Origin: a virus
Reading direction: 5' to 3' (one strand)
Length of the DNA stretch: 31,458 nucleotides
Virus record (IMG/VR): IMGVR_UViG_3300041405_000259
Location: 1 to 31,458 of that record
Shown piece after piece: positions 1-9,196 of the stretch (positions are counted from its first letter, which is position 1; each line of letters opens with the position of its first letter). Both the position numbers and the translations under genes were made by a program. The notes beneath the pieces are model-generated. The model was not told the DNA's origin, made no database searches, and saw nothing but the letters and a program-made list of their open reading frames with translations.

Positions 1-1078
1 TCAGTGACGGGGAGGTCTCGAAGGACTCCCCAGAGTAGAAGCGCACGAACGAGTCGCTGCTGGTGTTGATCTCGATGCGCTCGCCGGAGATTGCGGTGCG
101 GAAGCGCGATCCGGTCATGGTCGCACCGGAGATCTCGCCACCGGTCAGCAGGGCGCCGGACAGGGTCAGGTCGCCGGTGTCGGCATCCAGTAGGAACACG
201 ACATTGCCACCCTCGTCGAAGGCGATCATGGTGTTGTTGATGAGCTTGATGCCGAGCGCGGCATCAGAGAGCGTCTGGATCAGGGGTCCGGTGATCTGCT
301 TGCCGTCGAGGGCCCCGGTGGCGATCGTCTCGGCGATGACGGCGCTCGCCGCGAGGGCCTCGTTGCCGAACTCGATGGCGGTCCACGCCACGCCGTCGTA
401 GAACCATGGGGCGTTGCCGCCGTCGGTGTCGTACCAGACCGCCTTGCGCCCGTCGAGCTCCTCGGTCGTGGGCTGGGTCGGCTGGCGGAAGGTCAGCGGC
501 ACCGAGGAGATGTCGCCCTTCACGGCCTCGATCTCGTCGAGCGCGTCGGTGAAGGCGGGGTCGTCGGCAAGGGCTAGCGGGGTCCCGAAGGCGACATCGG
601 ACTCCACCGAGAACTTGCCGGCGTCGGACCACGCCACAGCGAAGATGAAGTACTCAACCGGGGGCAGTGTGGCGTAGATCTCCCCGCCGGTGGCGATCGT
701 GATCTCTCCGACGATCTGCGCGGGGTCGAGCGCGTCGAAGTCGTCGACGTCGGTCACGGCATGGAAGGTCACGCGCTGGAAGTCCATGCGGGTCGGCGAG
801 CCGTCGACGTATGTCCCGTCCCAGTAGATCGCCAAGCCATTGGGCCTCGGCGTGACCAGCGGCACCGTCGGGGCTACCGGGGTCGACCCTCCAACAGAAG
901 ACGTGGTGACCGTGCCGTCCCACTGGTTGCCGATGATGGCCTGAGTGTTTCCGAAGGCGTCATTGACGACCAGAGTCCCGTCGTCGATCGAGGAGTAGGG
1001 CAGCCGGGGCTTGGTCTGGGCGTGCAGCAGGCCCTTCTCGATGTTCATGAGGCGGCGGGTGAACTTGGCGACGGACAT
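1..1078 (-). CDS. Minor tail / tail tip protein, open at the left edge
   Basis: The reading frame starts at ATG 1078 and stays open to base 1, so at least 359 residues are present and the C terminus is missing. The N-terminal part (about residues 60-200) reads like a fibronectin-III-like segment, with NGLAIYWDGTY and later YFIFAVAWSDAG. A short WYDTDGGNAPWFYDGVAWT stretch follows. The end has alternating beta-rich repeats (NVVFLLDADTGDLTLSGALLTGGEISG) typical of phage tail-tip and fibre stalks. It is the last gene of the tail module, just after the baseplate hub gene, which fits a receptor-facing or tip role. There is no clear ribosome binding site; TACACT lies 7 bases before the ATG, suggesting a leaderless message. 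The receptor-binding role is inferred from position. Confidence 0.8.
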   Translation of the reverse strand, partial: MSVAKFTRRLMNIEKGLLHAQTKPRLPYSSIDDGTLVVNDAFGNTQAIIGNQWDGTVTTSSVGGSTPVAPTVPLVTPRPNGLAIYWDGTYVDGSPTRMDFQRVTFHAVTDVDDFDALDPAQIVGEITIATGGEIYATLPPVEYFIFAVAWSDAGKFSVESDVAFGTPLALADDPAFTDALDEIEAVKGDISSVPLTFRQPTQPTTEELDGRKAVWYDTDGGNAPWFYDGVAWTAIEFGNEALAASAVIAETIATGALDGKQITGPLIQTLSDAALGIKLINNTMIAFDEGGNVVFLLDADTGDLTLSGALLTGGEISGATMTGSRFRTAISGERIEINTSSDSFVRFYSGESFETSPSL

Positions 1079-1085
1079 GAGCCCT

Positions 1086-1091
1086 AGTGTA
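1086..1091 (-). promoter_or_regulatory. -10 element for leaderless tail tip gene
   Basis: TACACT on the minus strand is followed by AGGGCTC and then the ATG at 1078. The spacing puts the expected transcription start at the A of the start codon. The same arrangement occurs before the tape measure gene (TACACT-AGAGCCC-ATG). No good -35 hexamer is visible. Confidence 0.5.
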
Positions 1092-1101
1092 CTAGACGGG
1101 C

Positions 1102-2613
1102 TCAGGCGATCCGATCCGAGCGAAGCAGCGTCAGGGACTGGTTGTCGGAGTCGTCCGGCGACATCGTCCGACCGACCACCCGGCACCACGTCTCGATGTC
1201 GACCCATCCGAGGTCGCCCTGGATGAGGATCTCGTCGCCGAGGTCTACCGAGCCGATCGGCGCGTGTGGGTGATTGGAGACGACGACCTCGGTGATGTTG
1301 TCGATGTTGAACCGCTTGGCCAGCTCGGTCTCTGCCCGCTGGCGAGCGACGTTCTCGTCGGTCACCGAGGGATCGGAGACGACGACGACCTTGCGGATGC
1401 GCTTGTCGTCGCGACGGAACGCCCGGGCCCGGACCATGGAAGCCCCCTCGCCGGCTCCGAGGAACACGACCTCGTTGGCGTACTCGATCCCATCGCGCTC
1501 AACCTCTGGGGCCTTCGCGATGTTCTCGCCGACGACGAATCGCAACTCCTCGCGCCGGCGCCCGATCCTCGGGTAGCCGAGACGGATGTGGTGCCGGATC
1601 TCGTTGTCGACCCACCGGTGGGTCAGGTGCCAGTCGAACGGCGTAGACGCCGCCAGGTTGTTGATCTCGTCGCCGAGGTCTAGACTCTCGTACCAGTTGA
1701 GCTTGTAGGCGTCGGCCTGGTAGGTCACCCGCGAGTTCGTATCACTGGGGCCCTCTTCCTCGACCTCCTCGCCGCCCTCTGGCGGGTCCACCTGCGGGCG
1801 CATGTTGACCACGAGGACCTGCTTGGTGCCGGGGCTCGGCGGGTCCGGCGGCCAGCCAACCTTGTCGATCGAGCGGTCGCGGATGGTCCGCTCCTTCTCG
1901 GTCAGGGGCTCCCACTTCTTCGCCTCGATCAGTTCGTCCTTCTGGAGCCACTTCTCCAGCGCGGCGTCGACGACGTCGGTCTTCCATCCCGAGGCCTTCA
2001 TGGCCTTCACGGCAGCCTCTCGCCACAGGGTGTTGGTGGCGTAGCGAGGAGGTGCCACCGGGACCGGCTGGGGGTCGAGGTCGGCGGACACGTCAACCTC
2101 GGTGTCGAACTCCTCGCGCTGGATCAGGTCGGTACCCAGTCGGATCGGGGTGGTCGTGGGGTCGATCGAGATCCCGAGGTTGTGATTCGGGTGAGACTGG
2201 ATGTGGGTCCAGATGTAGCGGAACAGGTCCGCCGGGTCGACGTTGACGAACCAGACGGCGGAGTCGAACGGGAGACCTTCGGACGTCCCGGTCAGGTCGG
2301 TGCATTCGATCTTCCATGTCCCCGACTCGTCATCGAAGGCTGAGTGGGTCAGGAGACCGCCGCCGCGGATCTCCCCGGAGGGATCCTCGGCCCAGATGGC
2401 GCAGGCCCCCTCCTCGAGCACGGGCATGCCGTCAGGGCCCTTGAGGCGGACGTACTCCGGTGAGATGGAGCCAGACAGTCCGTTGTGCCCGCTCAGGACG
2501 TCGTCGATGCTGACACCCTGTAGCGGGACGTCGAAGTCGATGAAGTCCCCGAGCCCACCCGAGGTGCCGTCGAACCGCTGGGCGATGTAGTGCCAGCGCT
2601 CGCCGGCGGCCAT
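1102..2613 (-). CDS. Baseplate hub / minor tail protein (ReqiPepy6 Gp37-like)
   Basis: This 503-residue protein resembles the Gp37-like/Tal-type hub family of actinobacterial siphoviruses. Seen in the sequence are an N-terminal beta-rich domain with LQGVSIDDVLSGHNGLSGSI (residues about 31-50), a segment with WFVNVDPADLFRYIWTHIQ, an acidic low-complexity insert (EGGEEVEEEG, near 280) and a C-terminal hub-like region with ARQRAETELAKRFNI and LGDEILIQGDLGWVDIETWCRVVGRTMSPDD. It would form the ring below the distal tail protein and hold the tip. Its ATG overlaps the stop of the upstream minor tail gene (TGATG), so translation is probably coupled. The family call rests on motif resemblance and gene order. 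Confidence 0.75.
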   Translation of the reverse strand: MAAGERWHYIAQRFDGTSGGLGDFIDFDVPLQGVSIDDVLSGHNGLSGSISPEYVRLKGPDGMPVLEEGACAIWAEDPSGEIRGGGLLTHSAFDDESGTWKIECTDLTGTSEGLPFDSAVWFVNVDPADLFRYIWTHIQSHPNHNLGISIDPTTTPIRLGTDLIQREEFDTEVDVSADLDPQPVPVAPPRYATNTLWREAAVKAMKASGWKTDVVDAALEKWLQKDELIEAKKWEPLTEKERTIRDRSIDKVGWPPDPPSPGTKQVLVVNMRPQVDPPEGGEEVEEEGPSDTNSRVTYQADAYKLNWYESLDLGDEINNLAASTPFDWHLTHRWVDNEIRHHIRLGYPRIGRRREELRFVVGENIAKAPEVERDGIEYANEVVFLGAGEGASMVRARAFRRDDKRIRKVVVVSDPSVTDENVARQRAETELAKRFNIDNITEVVVSNHPHAPIGSVDLGDEILIQGDLGWVDIETWCRVVGRTMSPDDSDNQSLTLLRSDRIA

Positions 2614-3593
2614 CAGATCGGCTTCTCGGAGAAGCGCAGGTCGATGCTGACGATGGTGTCGTAGTAGGACACGAGGAAGCCGGTCCCGCTCGAGCGCGAG
2701 ACCTCCATCTTGACCTGCACGCTGGTGCCAGCAAGGGCGGACACGTCAGACGACCAGGCTCCGGCCAGGGAGATGCGCTCGCCGCCGCCGCTCGTGTCCG
2801 GGAGCTCGAACAGGACCTCGTTGCCGGCCAGGGCGCCCACCGTCAGGCGTGACCCGCCGACGACCAGGGGGTCGATGTGCGAGATGCCGTCGATGCGGCC
2901 GATCGCGTCGAGATGGGTGGCCCAGCGGGGGATCTCGATCGTCGGGGTCCATCCGCCGACCGCGGTCCACGCGGCCGAGGTGTACTGGGTCTCGGTGCCG
3001 GGGGCCTGAGGCTGGGCGAGCAGGAGCTTGCTCGACTCGCGAGGACGCGACAGCGATCGCAGGTCGGTGATCATCGCGTTGGTGACCGTGGTGGTGCTGC
3101 CCGGGATCTCGAGACGCGCGAGGGCGTAGCCAGGGTAGTTGAAGCCGAGGTCGTCGAAGTCAGTCGTCCCAGCCGAGCAGGGCACGATGACGACCCGGAC
3201 GTACTCGAAGTCGGGAGCCACTGCAGGGTCCAGAGGCTCAGAGGGCATGAACGGGTGGCCGGTCTGGTTGAACTCGGGATCACCGACGACGACACACACG
3301 AGGTAGTACGACGTCCCAGGCTGGGCGCTGGGCATGCTTGCGGCGTTGACCGTGTGCGTCGAGGGGTTCGACACGACATAGGTCTCGTCGGGATCCGAGA
3401 GGTAGCCATTGAGCACGAGGGCGCCGCCGGGGGCGATCTCGAGGCCCTGTCCGGCCACCGGTAGCGCGGAGACGGCGAGGTCGGTCGGCCGCACGATCCC
3501 GCTCCGGTCGCTGCTGGCGTAGGTGGCCAGGCGCGCGAGGGCCGCGCTGGTGCGAGCGCCATCGATGGCCCATGGGGCGAATTGGAACGTCAC
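2613..3593 (-). CDS. Minor tail protein
   Basis: This 326-residue protein begins at GTG 3593, preceded by CCGGAGG at good spacing. It has an N-terminal helix-poor region with GIVRPTDLAVSALP and LEIAPGGALVLNGYLS, then a beta-rich domain, and a C-terminal jelly-roll-like part ending VSIDLRFSEKP. The opening resembles virion proteins that sit between distal tail and hub in actinophages. It lies between the distal tail protein and the hub gene, so a baseplate role is likely. No catalytic motif is seen. Translation may be coupled to a tiny 8-codon frame ending at the same GTGA. The exact family is not recognised. Confidence 0.7.
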   Translation of the reverse strand: MTFQFAPWAIDGARTSAALARLATYASSDRSGIVRPTDLAVSALPVAGQGLEIAPGGALVLNGYLSDPDETYVVSNPSTHTVNAASMPSAQPGTSYYLVCVVVGDPEFNQTGHPFMPSEPLDPAVAPDFEYVRVVIVPCSAGTTDFDDLGFNYPGYALARLEIPGSTTTVTNAMITDLRSLSRPRESSKLLLAQPQAPGTETQYTSAAWTAVGGWTPTIEIPRWATHLDAIGRIDGISHIDPLVVGGSRLTVGALAGNEVLFELPDTSGGGERISLAGAWSSDVSALAGTSVQVKMEVSRSSGTGFLVSYYDTIVSIDLRFSEKPI

Positions 3594-3629
3594 GGTATCC
3601 TCCGGTCGTTGATCACTAGAGACATTCTA
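3590..3629 (-). promoter_or_regulatory. -10 element with 8-codon leader frame
   Basis: TAGAAT (3629-3624) is followed by 7 bases and GTG (3616), opening a frame MINDRRIP that stops at 3590. That TGA overlaps the GTG start of the minor tail gene as GTGA, and CGGAGG lies inside the small frame. The layout mirrors the leaderless genes in this window, so the small frame could be translated and feed ribosomes to the next gene. It may also be chance in a 46-base gap. Confidence 0.3.
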
Positions 3630-3639
3630 GCGGAAGGGG

Positions 3640-4563
3640 TCAGTAGGAGTTGAAGGTATCGGCCCAGCGGACGGTGCAGGTCGCCGTTCCGCTGCCCGAG
3701 CCGACGAACCTGCCCTCGAGGCGGCCGGGGTTGAGGAACATCTTGGACAGGCGCTGACGGTGCCCGATGAGGCCGGCCACAGATCCGGCGTTGTTGAGCA
3801 GGACGGTGCTGCGCCAAGGGCGGGTGTCGACCTCGACATAGGACCCCTCGGGGATGACGAGGTTGAGGTCGATGCGCCACCCATCGGTCACGAAGCCCGG
3901 GTTGGCCAGGGAGCCCGAGTTGGCCGTGAAGCGGATGATCGGGTATGCGGGTGCATCGCCGAGCACCTCGACCTGGGTCTGCCGCTGGGTCGGCGGCAGG
4001 GTGATGACCGGGAAGGTGACGGGGAAGACGAAGCCGCCCCCGCTGTCGACGGCCTCCGAGTCAACCTCGGCGCCGAGCATCATCGACACGGACTGCATCT
4101 CGTCGGCGTAGACGAAGCCGTCCACGCACTTGAAGTCGACCGAGACGGGGACGTAGCCGGACATGATCTTGTTGTCCGGGGGCGCCTCGAAGCGGCGCGG
4201 CCGGCCGTAGATCCTGCGCCTCTCGCCGTTGAGTTGGAAGCGCAGCGGAAGCACGGCCCCGGGGGTGTCCCGGATATGCAGGGCCTTCCATGCCGCGGCG
4301 AACGAGCGCAGCGTCTGCAGCGCCTGGGTCTCGTTGTCTCGGTTGACGTGCAACTGCCAGTTCCAGACCGGCCCAAGCAGGCGATCGCGGCCGAACGCGG
4401 TAGACCCGTTCTGACTGCTCTCCGTGTCCTGCACGGCCCAGTCGGTCGACCCGGGGGCGAAGCCTCCGTCATCGAGGGAGACCTCGAGGCCGATGCCGAA
4501 GGTTGCGCCATCCGTGGCGTCCATGCTCGGCAGGAGCTCGAAGTGCTTGTCTGCGGTGATCAC
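3640..4563 (-). CDS. Distal tail protein (Dit-like)
   Basis: This 307-residue protein starts with GTG 4563, which overlaps the tape measure stop as GTGA and has GGGAGG upstream. The N-terminal half carries an FGIGLEVSLDDGGF and GRDRLLGPVWNWQLHVNRD segment followed by RSFAAAWKALHIRDTPGAVLPLRFQLNGERRRIYGRPRRF. The latter matches the belt domain of Dit proteins, with a region on local geometry of the tail tube (VDFKCVDGFVYADE). The C-terminal half is beta-rich with RFTANSGSLANPGFVTDGWRIDLN. Position directly after the tape measure gene is the standard place for Dit, which forms the ring at the end of the tail tube. Confidence 0.78.
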   Translation of the reverse strand: MITADKHFELLPSMDATDGATFGIGLEVSLDDGGFAPGSTDWAVQDTESSQNGSTAFGRDRLLGPVWNWQLHVNRDNETQALQTLRSFAAAWKALHIRDTPGAVLPLRFQLNGERRRIYGRPRRFEAPPDNKIMSGYVPVSVDFKCVDGFVYADEMQSVSMMLGAEVDSEAVDSGGGFVFPVTFPVITLPPTQRQTQVEVLGDAPAYPIIRFTANSGSLANPGFVTDGWRIDLNLVIPEGSYVEVDTRPWRSTVLLNNAGSVAGLIGHRQRLSKMFLNPGRLEGRFVGSGSGTATCTVRWADTFNSY

Positions 4564-7500
4564 TGGTTCCTCCCATAGCGGCCCTCGCGGCGGATCTTCC
4601 GGGAGGTGAAGTCGAGGTCGTCGACCACGTCGGCCGCGGTGAGATCGGTGCCGTTGAAGGTAGGAGCATACGTGAATCCGTCGCCCCCGCCAACCGAGAG
4701 GTCGTCGAACTGGTCAGCGGTGAAGACAGGCTCCGGCTTCCCGGTCAGGTTCATCACCGTGGTCAACCCGGGCTGCAGGTAGCCCCCGGCGTCGTACATC
4801 ATCGTGCCGTTGTAGGGCAGGATGCCACCCTCTGCGAAGCCGAGGAAGTCGGCGACGGCGGAGGCGCTGTTCTTGACGCCACTGGTGGCCGCGTTGGCGA
4901 CATCGCCCGCGAGGTCGACGGCACCCTTTCCGATGTTCTTGACCCCGCCGACGACCCAGTCGGTGGCCTCCCCGGCCCAGCCGGCGGCCGTCTTCACCCA
5001 GCCCGGGATGATGTCCCATGCCTTGTCGACGACCTTCTTGCCCAGCATGGCCGGGGTCTTCTTGACGCTCTCGAACCAGGGGGCGTCGGCGAACGACGAG
5101 GAGGCATTCTTGAGCGGGTCGGTGATCCACTTCTGGAATCCGCCCAGCGGGTCGCGGACGAAGCCCATGATCCAGCTCGGGATCGACGGGCGGTCGGGCT
5201 CGTTGCCGGCGGCAGCAATCGAGGGGTTGCCGCCGCGGATCTCGAAGTGCAGGTGGCTGCTCGGCGGGGTGCCGGTGTTTCCGATGTCACCCACGGCGCC
5301 GATTGTCGCTCCGGCGCGCACGGCCATGCCCTCCATGAGGCCGTTGGCAAAGCTGGAGAGGTGGGCATAGAGGCTGGTGCTGTCGCCGTGGTTGATCGTG
5401 ACGTAGCGACCGTAGGAGGTGTCGCCGAGGTAGCGCATCGCCGTGATGATGCCGTCTCGGAAGGCCAGGACCGGCTTGCCATAGTCGGCGTACCCCGGGT
5501 AGTTGAGGTCGAAGGCCGGGTAGGGGTAGGAGTTCCCGTGGGAGGCCACCGAGGCGTTGGCCAGGGGGAGGATGCCGCCCATCCAGTACGAGCCGCCGAG
5601 GGCCTTGCGGATGGCCCCGACGCCGCCCCGGCGCGCGAGAGCGTTCATCTGGTTGACGTACGCCGGGCCCATGGCCGCGGTCCACTCCGGGCGCATGATG
5701 GCCTCGCCGCCGGAGAGCTCGAGTCGGCCAGCGGTGGGCGAGACGAACTGGTGGACGTCGCGACCCGGGGTGTAGCCGGGCAGGACGCCACCGGTGGCGT
5801 AGGACTGCAGCGCCTCGGGGATCGGGACATGGTCGATCTTGGGACCGTTGACCCAGCCGGAGACCTTGTTGAAGCCGTCGATCAGGCCGCCGTTGATGAC
5901 CTTCTCGATGACGAACTTCAGGGGAGTGCCGACCAGAGCCTTCAGGCCGTCCCAGAGCTTGCCGATCTGATCGATCGTCGTCTCGAAGGCGATCTTGAAT
6001 GCCGGCAGGGCGGTGTCGGTGATGATGTCCCAGATCTCCTTGATCCGGTTCCAGCCGTTGACTACCCCGGTCTTGAGGTTGTTCCACCCGGTCTTCATCA
6101 GGTCGAACGCCGCGACGGCCTTGTCCTTCACCCAGCCGGCTGCCCGGACGAGCTTCTCCCAGGTCGGCTTGATTACCTTCTCCCAGCCGAACTTGACCTC
6201 GTCGCGGATCTCCTTGAACGCCGGCACGATGACCTTCTTGATGATCCATGCCACGGCGCGGATGTAGAACGAGAGCCTCTTGGCCCAGAGCGGGAAGAGC
6301 TCCTCGAACATCCACAGGACGACGGGACCGAGCCACTCGAGGAATGGCTGCAGGACATCCTTCCAGAGGAGCTTGAGCGCATCCCAGAGCTCGGTCAGCG
6401 CGGGCTTGATGTCCTCCTCCCACGACTTCTTGAGGACCTTGGAGATCCGCTCCCATGCGTCGGTGACGAACTTGCGGAAGTCCTCGTTGGTCTGGTACAG
6501 GTACACCAGCGCCGCGCCGGCCGCGATGATCAGGAAGATCCACGGACCAATCGTGGTGGCGAACAGGGCCCCGAGGGACATCGACAGGTTCATGATGGCG
6601 TATGCCACCTGTGAGGCCAGCAGGATCACAGTCATGGCGGTCGCGATCGCGCCGAGGGTGCCGGTGTCCATCTTGGCCACGAAGTCGAGGAATCCATCGA
6701 CCAGCCCGAGCACCACCTCGCCGAAGGGGGCCATCCCCTTGGCGAGGTTGATTACGGCGCCAGCGAGACCGAAGAAGAAGTCGAGGACCTTCGGGCCGAT
6801 CTCCTCGACATAGGCGATGAAGTCCTTGATGTCCTGGGCGCCCTGCTTCGAGGAGGCCCAGCGGGCGAAGCCGTCCATCATCCCGGCCAGGCCTTCGGCG
6901 AAGCGCTTGGCGAAGGGCGCGGACACGACCAGGACCGACGCGAACGCCTCCATGACGCTGATGAAGGCGTCTCCATAGGCCTTGGAGATCGCCGGACCGT
7001 GCTCGGCCAGCATCTCGAAGAAGGCGGACCATGCCGGCCCCTGGAAGGACTTCGAGAGCGCCAGCGCGAAGTCGCCGAAGGCGGCGGCAAGCGCGACGAA
7101 CGCCCCGCGGGCCTTGTCGGCCGCGGGGGAGGCGATGAAGCCCTCGATCGCCTTCTGGACGGCCGGGAGCATGGCCTGCTGCACCGCGTCGCGGAACTCA
7201 TAGAACCCGCTCTTGAGACCGAAGAGGAAGAGTGCGAACTTGCGGCCGGCGGGGCCGAGCTTGTCGAAGGCGGCGTTGACGGCCTGCTGCTGGGCGTTGA
7301 TCTGGGAGAGGTCGTCGACGGCGCTCTGGCGGGCGTCGGAGAGGTTCTCCTTGGCGCGCTGGATCGCGCGGGCGTTGTCGGACAGGATCTCGCGCTGGTC
7401 CTCGAGGGCTTCGCGTACGCGCTCGGCACCCTCGACCCGGGCTTCGTCGGCAGCCTCGGCCGCCTCCCGGAGCTCCTCTTGGGCATCCTTCTGCGCCTCG

Positions 7501-9191
7501 AGGGCTTCGGTGAGCTCGTCCTGGGCGCTCTTGACCTTCTCGGAGCCGTCGACGCCGTTCTTGGCGTAGTCGGCCGCCTCCTCGGCCAGCGCCACCTGCT
7601 CATCGCGGGTGTCATTCAGGGCGATCTGCGCCTGCTCGAGGTTGACCGACGCCTGCTCCTTGTCGGTGTCCGTGGACGACCCGTCGGCCATGACGGCGTT
7701 GAACTGGGTCTGGGCCTCGAAGAGGTCGAGCACGGCCTGTCGCTCGTCGACGGCGTTCTGGCGCTGACGCTTGGCGAGGCTCTCGGCATCCTTGCGGGCC
7801 TCCTCGCGGGCGTCGCGCAGGGCCTGCTCGGCGTCGGCGACCTCGTTGACGGCGTCGCGGTACTCCTCTTGGGCGTCCTTCTGGCGCTCGAGGGCGTCCT
7901 CGATGGCCTCGGCCGCCGCCTCGCGAGCCTCCTTGACCCGGTCTGCGGCATCCTCTGCGGCGCGCGCGGCGTTGCGGCGAGCGTCCGACAGGGCCTCTTG
8001 GGCGTTCTCGATCGCCCGGGCGGCCGACACCTGTCGACCAGCGTTTGTCTGGGCGTTGGTGGCGGCCTGGTCCTGCTGGTTCTGCAGCGCGCTGAGGGCA
8101 TCCCCAAGCCCGGAGAAGCCGACCAGGACGGCGCCGAGCCCGGCGACAGCGACGGCCGCGGCGGGGCCGATCGCGAGGAGCCCGCCGGCGATGCCCGCGA
8201 GCACGGGGATCAGGGCGGGTCCGATCGAGACCGCCCCAAGCAGGATGATGTTGAACGACCGGAAGGAGTTGGCCGCCTGGTCGGCGTCGTGACCGGCCTG
8301 CTTGGCGTTCGTCTTGACCTTCGCCTCGACGTCGCGCTTGTCGATCGCATCCAGAGCCTTCTCGAAGGCGACGAGTTCCGCAAGGGCGATCCCGGAGTCG
8401 ACCCGGAGGTCGATCTCGGGCGCCTCCTTCTCGAGGCGCTTGAGGTCTGCGCTGATCTCGGCCAGTTCGCGGCGGGCCATCGTGGAGGAGATGTCGATGC
8501 CGATGCGCAGGTTGCTGAGGTAGTTGAGCTCGTCGGCGACCTTGCGGGCCTCCTTGCTCACCGAGGAGGACAGGGCCTCGGCCGCGCGCTTCGTGGTCGC
8601 CTTGAACTTGCGCTCGAAGGCGCCGATCTTCCGATCGGCAGCCTTGGTGTCGACGTCGAGGTCGATGTTCCCGTCGACGGCGTCGATGGCGGTCTGGAGC
8701 TTGGCCAGCCCGCGGTAGGCCTCGGGGAGGCCCTTGATGTCGAAGAAGACGCCGGAGCGCTTGCGCATGTCCTCGATCTGGGACCGGACGCCAGTCAGGC
8801 GGTCGCGGACCTTGTCGAGGTTGTCGTCGACGTTGAGGTCGACGCTCTTGAGGGTGTCGAGGTCCTCGCGCATCCCCTTGACCTCGGCCCGGAGCTTCTT
8901 GCCGAGGTTCTTGGTGTTGATGCTGGCCAGGGCGCGCTCGATGTTGTCGACGCCGGCCAGCACCTCGCGCTCGAGGTCGGCCCCGATCTGGGAGCGCTTG
9001 ATCTCCTCAGCCATCCGCTTCGAGGCGGCCTTACCGGCGCGCTCACCAGCCTTCTCGCCGGAGCGCTCCATCTGGTCGCCGAGGGCGCGATCGATGGTCT
9101 TCGCTTCGTCCTCGATGGCGCGCTGGACGTTCGCAAAGACGGGCACGACCTGTAGGAAGATCGCGCCCGCCGAATACCTCTTGCCCGCCAT
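4560..9191 (-). CDS. Tape measure protein with M23-like peptidase domain
   Basis: This 1,543-residue protein sets tail length and is injected ahead of DNA. I start it at ATG 9191 (MAGKRYSAGAIFLQ); the frame upstream overlaps the HNH gene. Residues about 380-645 form a long charged coiled coil with repeated KDAQEE heptads. Hydrophobic segments lie near residues 315-370 and 845-895. Residues about 1215-1320 resemble an M23/LytM endopeptidase: GKPVLAFRDG, GRYVTINHG, SLYAHLSS and HLHFE. Its first zinc ligand is unclear: the usual HxxxD reads YPAFD, although a His lies a few residues earlier in SHGNSY. Peptidoglycan cutting during entry is therefore plausible but not certain. The start has no strong ribosome binding site and a -10 element sits 7 bases upstream. 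As a rough rule, 1.5 angstrom per residue predicts a tail near 230 nm. Confidence 0.92.
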   Translation of the reverse strand: MAGKRYSAGAIFLQVVPVFANVQRAIEDEAKTIDRALGDQMERSGEKAGERAGKAASKRMAEEIKRSQIGADLEREVLAGVDNIERALASINTKNLGKKLRAEVKGMREDLDTLKSVDLNVDDNLDKVRDRLTGVRSQIEDMRKRSGVFFDIKGLPEAYRGLAKLQTAIDAVDGNIDLDVDTKAADRKIGAFERKFKATTKRAAEALSSSVSKEARKVADELNYLSNLRIGIDISSTMARRELAEISADLKRLEKEAPEIDLRVDSGIALAELVAFEKALDAIDKRDVEAKVKTNAKQAGHDADQAANSFRSFNIILLGAVSIGPALIPVLAGIAGGLLAIGPAAAVAVAGLGAVLVGFSGLGDALSALQNQQDQAATNAQTNAGRQVSAARAIENAQEALSDARRNAARAAEDAADRVKEAREAAAEAIEDALERQKDAQEEYRDAVNEVADAEQALRDAREEARKDAESLAKRQRQNAVDERQAVLDLFEAQTQFNAVMADGSSTDTDKEQASVNLEQAQIALNDTRDEQVALAEEAADYAKNGVDGSEKVKSAQDELTEALEAQKDAQEELREAAEAADEARVEGAERVREALEDQREILSDNARAIQRAKENLSDARQSAVDDLSQINAQQQAVNAAFDKLGPAGRKFALFLFGLKSGFYEFRDAVQQAMLPAVQKAIEGFIASPAADKARGAFVALAAAFGDFALALSKSFQGPAWSAFFEMLAEHGPAISKAYGDAFISVMEAFASVLVVSAPFAKRFAEGLAGMMDGFARWASSKQGAQDIKDFIAYVEEIGPKVLDFFFGLAGAVINLAKGMAPFGEVVLGLVDGFLDFVAKMDTGTLGAIATAMTVILLASQVAYAIMNLSMSLGALFATTIGPWIFLIIAAGAALVYLYQTNEDFRKFVTDAWERISKVLKKSWEEDIKPALTELWDALKLLWKDVLQPFLEWLGPVVLWMFEELFPLWAKRLSFYIRAVAWIIKKVIVPAFKEIRDEVKFGWEKVIKPTWEKLVRAAGWVKDKAVAAFDLMKTGWNNLKTGVVNGWNRIKEIWDIITDTALPAFKIAFETTIDQIGKLWDGLKALVGTPLKFVIEKVINGGLIDGFNKVSGWVNGPKIDHVPIPEALQSYATGGVLPGYTPGRDVHQFVSPTAGRLELSGGEAIMRPEWTAAMGPAYVNQMNALARRGGVGAIRKALGGSYWMGGILPLANASVASHGNSYPYPAFDLNYPGYADYGKPVLAFRDGIITAMRYLGDTSYGRYVTINHGDSTSLYAHLSSFANGLMEGMAVRAGATIGAVGDIGNTGTPPSSHLHFEIRGGNPSIAAAGNEPDRPSIPSWIMGFVRDPLGGFQKWITDPLKNASSSFADAPWFESVKKTPAMLGKKVVDKAWDIIPGWVKTAAGWAGEATDWVVGGVKNIGKGAVDLAGDVANAATSGVKNSASAVADFLGFAEGGILPYNGTMMYDAGGYLQPGLTTVMNLTGKPEPVFTADQFDDLSVGGGDGFTYAPTFNGTDLTAADVVDDLDFTSRKIRREGRYGRNQ

Positions 9192-9196
9192 GGGCT

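Noticed and set aside
6999-9155. Long 718-codon rightward frame opposite the tape measure gene
   Set aside because: It mirrors the coiled-coil region of the tape measure gene, has shadow-type composition (runs of L, G, V, D), no ribosome binding site and no motif.
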